Of a stretch of 64,000 nucleotides of DNA, positions 58,483 through 64,000 are shown in pieces. A program made the translations under genes and the position numbers. The notes beneath the pieces were generated by a model. The model did not search any database. It saw only the letters and a list, made by a program, of their open reading frames with translations, and was not told where the DNA came from. Position 1 is the stretch's first letter. Every line of letters starts with the position of its first letter. Location of the stretch: assembly GCF_900106045.1 (NCBI RefSeq), contig NZ_LT629802.1, forward strand, positions 2,976,001 through 3,040,000. The letters are read 5' to 3'. This DNA comes from Pseudomonas mucidolens. Its GTDB lineage: Bacteria; Pseudomonadota; Gammaproteobacteria; Pseudomonadales; Pseudomonadaceae.

Positions 58483-59409
58483 ATGAAAACACCGACCCAG
58501 ACCAACGCGATTGACTTCGACAGTGCCAAATTGCAGCGCTTGGGCTCTGGTCGGCCTTCCGTTCTTGCGCCTCGCCCCACCACCCTCGAGCAACTGCGCC
58601 AGCAACTGACCCTGCAATTGCAGACCAGCCTGCAGCCGGAACGCATCCTCGGCCTGTTTTTTCGCGAAATTCAGCGGTTGGTCCCCCTGGAGGCCCTGCA
58701 GTACCGTCACGACAGCAGTGATCTGCGCCTGGAATACGGCCATCGCGGCCATCACTCGGTGAGCTATGCCCTCAGCCATGAGGGTGAACATCTGGGCGAA
58801 CTGATCTTCCGACGCAACCAGCGCTTCAGTGAAGAGGAACAAGGCAACCTGGAGTCGTTGCTGGCCACCTTGCTGTATCCCATGCGCAACGCCCTGATGT
58901 ACCGGGCCGCAACCCGCAGCGCGCTGCGTGACCCCTTGACGGACACCGGCAATCGCATCGCCATGGACCAGACGCTGCAGCGGGAAATCGACATGGCCAA
59001 GCGACATTTGCACCCGCTGTCGTTACTGATGCTCGACATTGATCACTTCAAGCGTGTGAACGACAGTCATGGCCATGCCACCGGCGACAAGGTGCTCAAA
59101 GCGATCGCCGGGTTGATCAAGAGCCAACTGCGGAATGTCGATATGGTGTTTCGTTTTGGTGGGGAAGAATTTCTGATCCTGCTTTCCAACACGGGCGGGG
59201 AGGCCGCAGCGTTGGTCGGCGAGCGCCTGCGAAAGGCGGCCCAAGCCCAGGATTATTGGGCGGATACAACACGAATCGAATTAACCGTGAGCCTGGGTTG
59301 CTCGACGTTGTTGCCGGGAGAAAGCGCGGATAGTCTGCTACGCCGGGCCGACAGTGCCTTGTACGTGGCCAAGCGCGAAGGCCGTAATCGCCTGGCGTTG
59401 GCGGGGTAA
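58483..59409 (+). CDS. Soluble diguanylate cyclase (GGDEF domain)
   Basis: A 308-residue cytoplasmic protein. The N-terminal half (about 40-145) resembles a GAF sensor. A GGDEF domain follows, with LTDTGNRIAMDQTLQREIDM, LSLLMLDIDHFKRVNDSHGH and the active-site FRFGGEEFLILLSN, all intact. An RxxD inhibitory site is not obvious: the segment four residues before GGEEF reads VFRF. It should make cyclic-di-GMP from GTP. The ATG at 58483 has AGAGG upstream. It converges with undA. Confidence 0.9.
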   Translation: MKTPTQTNAIDFDSAKLQRLGSGRPSVLAPRPTTLEQLRQQLTLQLQTSLQPERILGLFFREIQRLVPLEALQYRHDSSDLRLEYGHRGHHSVSYALSHEGEHLGELIFRRNQRFSEEEQGNLESLLATLLYPMRNALMYRAATRSALRDPLTDTGNRIAMDQTLQREIDMAKRHLHPLSLLMLDIDHFKRVNDSHGHATGDKVLKAIAGLIKSQLRNVDMVFRFGGEEFLILLSNTGGEAAALVGERLRKAAQAQDYWADTTRIELTVSLGCSTLLPGESADSLLRRADSALYVAKREGRNRLALAG

Positions 59410-59431
59410 CCAGGACCCCGCCAAGGTCATA

Positions 59432-60223
59432 TCAGGCTTCGCTGGCTTCCAGCGCCTGCCGCTCGCGAGCAATCGGAGCTTTCTCCAGCTGCATGCAACG
59501 CTCCAGGAACAGGTACATGTAGTCGTAGCTCTTGCAGACCGCCTGTCGCAACTCCACCTGCAGGGCCTTGCTCGGGTTCATCCCGGCCAGGGTGCAAATG
59601 ATTTCCAGGGCTTCCCAGGGATGCGCGTCATCATACTGGGCATGCATTTTCAACCACTTCATCGCCCGCTTGCGATCTTCCTCGGGGAAGGCCGCCGCGT
59701 AGACGCCTGTCGAGCACACCACGGCAGACCATTCACCGGTGGCGCCTTCGATCGCATAGTTGGTGGCAGCGATCGCAACGATCAATGAATCCGCCGAACT
59801 TGTGTGCCAGCACCAATGGCTCAGGGCATGCAACTCGGGCGGAACATTTTGTGCCTGCAACTCTTCCAGAGTGACACCATGGGCACGCGCCCAGTGCACC
59901 CAATAGTCAGCGTGATTCAGTTCCACGCGAATGTTGCGCATCAACCAGCGGCGCGCCATATCCTCCCCAGGATGGCGGGCAAACTTGGTCTTGGTGAGGT
60001 TCTGCGCCATGTACAACGCAAACTGTTCAACCACTGGCCAGCCGCCAATCAGGTAGTGCCGCATGGTCTTGGCGCTGAGCTGGTTATCGCGCATACGCTG
60101 GTACAGTTCATGTTCGACAACGCGGCGCTTGCTCTCGCTACAGTCCTGGATCAGTTGCTGAGCCCAGGTGGGATAACTTGAGGCATCCATAAGCGGACCG
60201 GTTCGGTTGAATGTGTCGATCAC
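59432..60223 (-). CDS. undA: UndA, non-heme iron 1-alkene (1-undecene) synthase
   Basis: A 263-residue heme-oxygenase-like diiron oxidase of the TenA/PqqC superfamily. From the GTG start at 60223 the metal ligands fall at Glu101 and His104 (RVELNHADYWVHW), Glu159 (YAIEGATGEW), His194, Asp198 and His201 (HAQYDDAHPWEAL). Glu101, His104 and His194 are the ligand numbers I recall for UndA of P. fluorescens Pf-5, and the sequence agrees closely with my memory of that protein. UndA decarboxylates C10-C14 free fatty acids to terminal alkenes such as 1-undecene, a volatile. The GTG has GGAG seven bases upstream. The frame is open to 60340, but the extension is not conserved. Confidence 0.88.
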   Translation of the reverse strand: MIDTFNRTGPLMDASSYPTWAQQLIQDCSESKRRVVEHELYQRMRDNQLSAKTMRHYLIGGWPVVEQFALYMAQNLTKTKFARHPGEDMARRWLMRNIRVELNHADYWVHWARAHGVTLEELQAQNVPPELHALSHWCWHTSSADSLIVAIAATNYAIEGATGEWSAVVCSTGVYAAAFPEEDRKRAMKWLKMHAQYDDAHPWEALEIICTLAGMNPSKALQVELRQAVCKSYDYMYLFLERCMQLEKAPIARERQALEASEA

Positions 60224-60269
60224 TGTCGGGCTCCTTTTGATGTGTGATATGTACAGACCAGCAAATGTT

Positions 60270-62732
60270 TCAACGGAACATGCCAGGCGCCCTGAATAAC
60301 AGAGGCTGTGCCCGCACAGGTCGACACTGCAAACTATCAAAGGTAAACAATTGCGGACGTTCGATCAGGTAACCCTGGGCGTAATCCACGCCAATCTCAA
60401 GCAAGGCCTGCTCGATCTGCGGCGTTTCGACAAATTCGGCAATTGTACGTTTACCCATGACATGCCCGATGTGATTGATCACTTCGACCATTGCGCGGTT
60501 AATCGGGTCGTCCAGCATATCCTTTACGAAACTTCCATCGATCTTCAAGAAGTCTACAGGTAAATGTTTGAGATAAGCGAATGAAGACATTCCGGCGCAG
60601 AAGTCATCCAGTGAAAATTGGCAACCCAAGGCTTTGAGTTCATTAATAAAACGAATTGCACTGCCCAAGTTCGAGATCGCACTGGTTTCGGTGATTTCAA
60701 AACAGATCATTTCTGGCGGAATATTGTAAGCATTGAATTTCTCACGTAAAAAACCGAGAAAGTCGTCGTCTCCAATAGTTATTCCTGACAGATTTATCGC
60801 ACATACCGCCATGGGTCGGCCGGGCCGCTCGAGCATACACTTGGCAATGATCTTGAATACGTTCTCTACCACCCACCGGTCCAGCGACGTCATCAAGCCG
60901 TAACGTTCAGCAGCCGGAATAAAACTGTTGGGTAAGATGATCCGTCCGGTTTCATCATGCAGGCGCAGCAGAATCTCAATGTGCCCGCAACCCAACTCGG
61001 TATGGCCCAGTGGAGCAATTTCCTGGGCATACAAACAGAACCGGTTCTCTTCAAGGGCAATATGCAGGCGTTGCACCCACGCCATCTCGCCAAAACGCAA
61101 AGACAACTCCGAATCATCGGCATGATAAACCTGCACCCGGTTGCGGCCCTTTTCCTTGGCCATGTAACAGGCCATATCGGCGGTCCGCAGCGAAGTCTCC
61201 AGCGTGGTCGGGGTTTGCGAGATATGCACCAGGCCGATGCTGACGGTGGTGACGAAAGGCCGGCCCTTCCAGACAAAGTGCAGGCTTTGCACAGTATGGC
61301 GCAGGCTTTCGGCGATTTTTTCCGCCATCGGGGGCGGACAGTTCTGCAGCAGGATGCCGAACTCATCTCCGCCAAGGCGAGCCAGGGTGTCACCTTCACG
61401 CAGGGCCGACTGCAGCAGCGCGCAGATATGGCGCAACAACTCATCGCCCGCCGCATGACCGCAAGTGTCATTGACCAGCTTGAACTGATCCAAGTCCAGG
61501 AACATCAATGCATGGCGCCCGCCGTGCTGGCGACCGGCGCTGTTTATCACCTGCTCCAGGCGATATTCAAACTCGCGGCGGTTGGCCAGGCCGGTCAGTG
61601 CGTCGTGCGTCGCTTGCCAGGACAGGTTGGCAATGTATTGACGTTCCTGGGTCATATCGTGCAACACCAATACCGCGCCGCTGACTTTGCCGGCACTGCG
61701 AATCGGCGCGCCCACCAGGGTCACGGACACCGTGCTGCCGTCCACCCGCTGGATCAACTTCGAATGCTCACTGCCACCGCTGAGTTGGTCAGCGAGAATA
61801 TGCTCGATCAGGGTAAACCCATCGGCCTGGACATCTTCATCGAGCAAATTGAACAACGCGGCCAGCGGCAATCCTTGGGCCTGAGCGGCTTTCCAGTGGG
61901 TCAGGGCCTCGGCCGCCGGATTCATATAGGTGATGGCTCCGTCGACATCCGTACTGATGACCCCGTCGCCAATGGACTCCAGGGTAATCTGTGCGCGCTC
62001 CTTTTCCAGCTCCAGGGCATCGGCAAAAGCGCGGCGCTGGGTCAGCAACTTGCGGGTGCGCAAAAGCGCCAGAGCGATCAAGATCAGTGCGGTGGCGAGA
62101 TTGATCACCAACAGCATGCGCAAAATCACCCGCGACCCTTCGCCCAGGGCATCACTGAAGGCTTTGGCGGCCGGTGTCACGCCGTCATTGATGGCAAAGA
62201 TGCGGGCTTTCCAGCGCTTCACATCGCCATCGCTCACCTGATTGCCAAGAATCGCCCGGTGCATCTCCTGCGCCAACGCATCCAGTTGCACCAGGTAGCC
62301 ATTCCCCACCGTCCACAATTCGATAGCCTTTTCCAGGTAACTGAAATGCCGAAAATTGAGGTACAGCCAAATCAGGCTGGAAACGTCATCAGGGTGGTTG
62401 CCACCTTTGAGAATACTCAGGCGTGCCGCGCTCAGGTCGGGCGTCGGGCGGTCCAGGGCGAGCCGCAGTTCATGCCCGCCCTGGGGCACCGCAATCGCGT
62501 TCTGGTATTTGAGGAAGGTGGCTTCGTCACGACTATCGGCGTACAGCGTCAGGTAGTAGATGGCATCTTTCTGCCCCTTGGACCATAAGCTCTCGCCTGC
62601 GACGTACCCACGCACCGCCGACAGCACGTAGAGACTGACGCCACCCAGTAATGCCTGGAACAGCACCACGGCGATAAATGGCCAGACGATGCCCAACAAC
62701 CGTGGCGTTCCGAAAGTCCGTTTTTGCTTCAT
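60270..62732 (-). CDS. Membrane GGDEF-EAL protein with PAS domain
   Basis: An 820-residue inner-membrane signalling protein. TM1 is at about 14-38, a periplasmic domain of about 165 residues follows, then TM2 near 207-225 (LLVINLATALILIALALL), a PAS domain (about 245-365), a GGDEF domain with intact RLGGDEFGILLQN, and an EAL domain. The EAL signature reads IEILLRL (EIL instead of EAL). The other catalytic residues are seen: NLSG, FEITET, DDFCAGMSSFAYL, LKIDGSFVKDM, the Glu in IAEFVET and the Gln in YAQGYLI. It could make and break c-di-GMP. The ATG at 62732 has AAGG upstream. It is probably separate from undA. Confidence 0.9.
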   Translation of the reverse strand: MKQKRTFGTPRLLGIVWPFIAVVLFQALLGGVSLYVLSAVRGYVAGESLWSKGQKDAIYYLTLYADSRDEATFLKYQNAIAVPQGGHELRLALDRPTPDLSAARLSILKGGNHPDDVSSLIWLYLNFRHFSYLEKAIELWTVGNGYLVQLDALAQEMHRAILGNQVSDGDVKRWKARIFAINDGVTPAAKAFSDALGEGSRVILRMLLVINLATALILIALALLRTRKLLTQRRAFADALELEKERAQITLESIGDGVISTDVDGAITYMNPAAEALTHWKAAQAQGLPLAALFNLLDEDVQADGFTLIEHILADQLSGGSEHSKLIQRVDGSTVSVTLVGAPIRSAGKVSGAVLVLHDMTQERQYIANLSWQATHDALTGLANRREFEYRLEQVINSAGRQHGGRHALMFLDLDQFKLVNDTCGHAAGDELLRHICALLQSALREGDTLARLGGDEFGILLQNCPPPMAEKIAESLRHTVQSLHFVWKGRPFVTTVSIGLVHISQTPTTLETSLRTADMACYMAKEKGRNRVQVYHADDSELSLRFGEMAWVQRLHIALEENRFCLYAQEIAPLGHTELGCGHIEILLRLHDETGRIILPNSFIPAAERYGLMTSLDRWVVENVFKIIAKCMLERPGRPMAVCAINLSGITIGDDDFLGFLREKFNAYNIPPEMICFEITETSAISNLGSAIRFINELKALGCQFSLDDFCAGMSSFAYLKHLPVDFLKIDGSFVKDMLDDPINRAMVEVINHIGHVMGKRTIAEFVETPQIEQALLEIGVDYAQGYLIERPQLFTFDSLQCRPVRAQPLLFRAPGMFR

Positions 62733-62805
62733 GAGGTCCCTTGCACATGCACCGCCAAATACGCACGCGAATCCAACACGCCCCGAGCGCACAGCCTAAG
62801 CTAAA

Positions 62806-64000
62806 TCAACGTACTTGCTGCAGATGGCCATAAAGTTTTGCGTATAACCCGCCATCGGCAATCAACTGCTGATGGTCACCGTCTTCGGCAATATGACCGC
62901 CGTCAAATACCAGCACCCGGTCCGCCTGCTTCACCGCCGACAGACGGTGGGCGATGATCAGTGTAGTACGACCACTGAGAAACCGCGTCAGTGCCTGGTG
63001 CAGGTTGTATTCGGTAGCGGCGTCGAGAGCCGACGTGGCTTCATCGAGAATCACGACCTTGGGCTCGGCCAACACCATTCGCGCAATGGCCAGGCGCTGA
63101 CGCTGCCCACCGGAAAACCGCACCCCGGACCGTCCCACCACGCTGTCCAGGCCCAAGGGCAGAGCCTTGACCGTAGCGTCCAGTTGCGCGATTTCCAATG
63201 CCTGCCAGCAGGCTTGATCGCTGCGGTCGCGGCCCATGGTCAGGTTGGCGCGCACGGTGTCGTTGAACAAGGCAGGGTGTTGCAGCACCACCGCGAGGTT
63301 CTCACGGATCGTTGCAAGACCGATTTCCTGCTGGGTTGCACCGCCGTAGCGGATGCTGCCCGACTGCGGCGTGTAGAGTCCCAGCAACAGTTGCACCAAG
63401 GTACTTTTGCCGCCACCACTGGCGCCGACAAGTGCCACCTTCTCACCGGGCGCAATGATCAGGTTGAGCTGGTCGAGCACCCGCTCCTCGCCATAACCGA
63501 AGCTCAGGCCGCGCACCTCGATCCCCACCGTTTCCCGCCCCACAAAAGGATCGGTTACCCCGGCGTATTGCGGCTCGTCGGCCCGGGCCAGCAGCTCGTT
63601 GACTCGTGTCAGCGCACCACCTGCCGCGTAGTAGGCGTATTGCAGATTCAACAACTGCTCCACCGGGCTGATCATGAACCACAGGTAACTGAACACCGCG
63701 AGCATCTGCCCGATGGACAGGTCGGAAAACAGTACCGTGAGCATCGCCGCCGCGCGAAAGATGTCGATGCCGAACTGGAACAATAAGCCGCTGGCACGAC
63801 TCGATGCATCGCTTTTCCACTGCGAGTTGACCGCAAAGTCCCGCACTTCCTGGGCTCGCCGTCCCAGCCGGCCGAGGAAAAATCCTTGGCGGTTGCCCGC
63901 GCGGACTTCCTGGATGGCGTCGAGGGTTTCGGTCAGCGCCTGGGTAAACCGCGAGGTGCTGTCATTCTCCAGCTTTTTCAGGTGCTTGACCCGCTTGCCC
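62806..64000 (-). CDS. ABC exporter (fused permease and ATPase), truncated by the window edge
   Basis: The C-terminal 397 residues of a half-transporter; the N-terminal part lies beyond 64000. The visible permease part has DSTSRFTQALTETLDAIQEV and two helices around SIGQMLAVFSYLWFMISP. The nucleotide-binding domain has Walker A ALVGASGGGKSTLVQLLLG, the signature VRFSGGQRQRLAIARM, Walker B and D-loop VVILDEATSALD, and the switch IAHRLS. It resembles MsbA-like or multidrug/peptide exporters; the substrate is unknown. It lies 74 bases upstream of the GGDEF-EAL gene on the same strand. Confidence 0.88.
   Translation of the reverse strand, partial: GKRVKHLKKLENDSTSRFTQALTETLDAIQEVRAGNRQGFFLGRLGRRAQEVRDFAVNSQWKSDASSRASGLLFQFGIDIFRAAAMLTVLFSDLSIGQMLAVFSYLWFMISPVEQLLNLQYAYYAAGGALTRVNELLARADEPQYAGVTDPFVGRETVGIEVRGLSFGYGEERVLDQLNLIIAPGEKVALVGASGGGKSTLVQLLLGLYTPQSGSIRYGGATQQEIGLATIRENLAVVLQHPALFNDTVRANLTMGRDRSDQACWQALEIAQLDATVKALPLGLDSVVGRSGVRFSGGQRQRLAIARMVLAEPKVVILDEATSALDAATEYNLHQALTRFLSGRTTLIIAHRLSAVKQADRVLVFDGGHIAEDGDHQQLIADGGLYAKLYGHLQQVR

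Overview
The window looks like a chromosomal segment of a Pseudomonas, most likely of the P. fluorescens complex. The evidence is the gene order gyrA-serC-pheA-hisC-tyrA/aroA-cmk-rpsA, the O-antigen slot between ihfB and a wbpM homologue, high coding GC, and short palindromic repeats of the GTAGGAGCGAGC type common in that group. No tRNA, rRNA, CRISPR array or intact insertion sequence was seen.

Layout. (1) 1-9.3 kb: housekeeping and envelope genes: DoxX, an MltF-like lytic transglycosylase, TatD, a chemoreceptor, an Mpo1-like membrane protein, a TesB-like thioesterase, a CHAD protein with a small lipoprotein, and a patatin-like phospholipase. (2) 8.6-16.5 kb: a complete kdpFABCDE potassium-uptake operon on the minus strand, including the 29-codon kdpF. 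(3) 16.5-19.5 kb: repeat-rich intergenic DNA, a DUF2897 mini-protein, a DUF1989 protein divergent from a TetR regulator, and a ComEA-like helix-hairpin-helix protein. (4) 19.6-40.1 kb: a surface-polysaccharide (O-antigen type, Wzx/Wzy) locus read from ihfB and lapA through wzz, wecB, wecC, wzx, wzy, two glycosyltransferases and a four-gene modification module to an epimerase, a WbpL-like initiating transferase and WbpM. (5) 40.4-41.6 kb: an AT-rich acyltransferase inserted between rpsA and ihfB. (6) 41.9-53 kb: the aromatic/serine supraoperon with cmk and rpsA, then gyrA. (7) 53-58 kb: methylthioadenosine recycling (mtnA, mtaD), ubiG, mupP and yciK. (8) 58.5-64 kb: a diguanylate cyclase, a 1-undecene synthase (undA), a membrane GGDEF-EAL protein and a truncated ABC exporter.

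How the genes fit together. In the polysaccharide locus WecB and WecC should make UDP-ManNAcA. WbpM plus the reductase/epimerase should make a 6-deoxy-HexNAc (QuiNAc or FucNAc) that the WbpL-like enzyme loads onto undecaprenyl phosphate. The GT4 and GT2 enzymes extend it, and Wzx, Wzy and Wzz export, polymerise and set chain length. Between them sit a two-domain oxidoreductase, a heparinase II/III-like protein without an evident signal peptide, an unrecognised possible beta-propeller protein and an AAC(3)-type N-acetyltransferase. This group is the best candidate for an undescribed sugar-modification system.

The other notable layer is repetitive DNA. There are five REP doublets (REPINs) of exactly 98 bp, a second repeat of about 18 bp that flanks some of them and supplies the 3' end of a TetR gene, and a decayed Y1 (HUH) transposase behind wzz. 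Terminator-like hairpins were found behind rpsA, cmk, gyrA, the polysaccharide operon and the acyltransferase gene, and a further hairpin downstream of mtnA.
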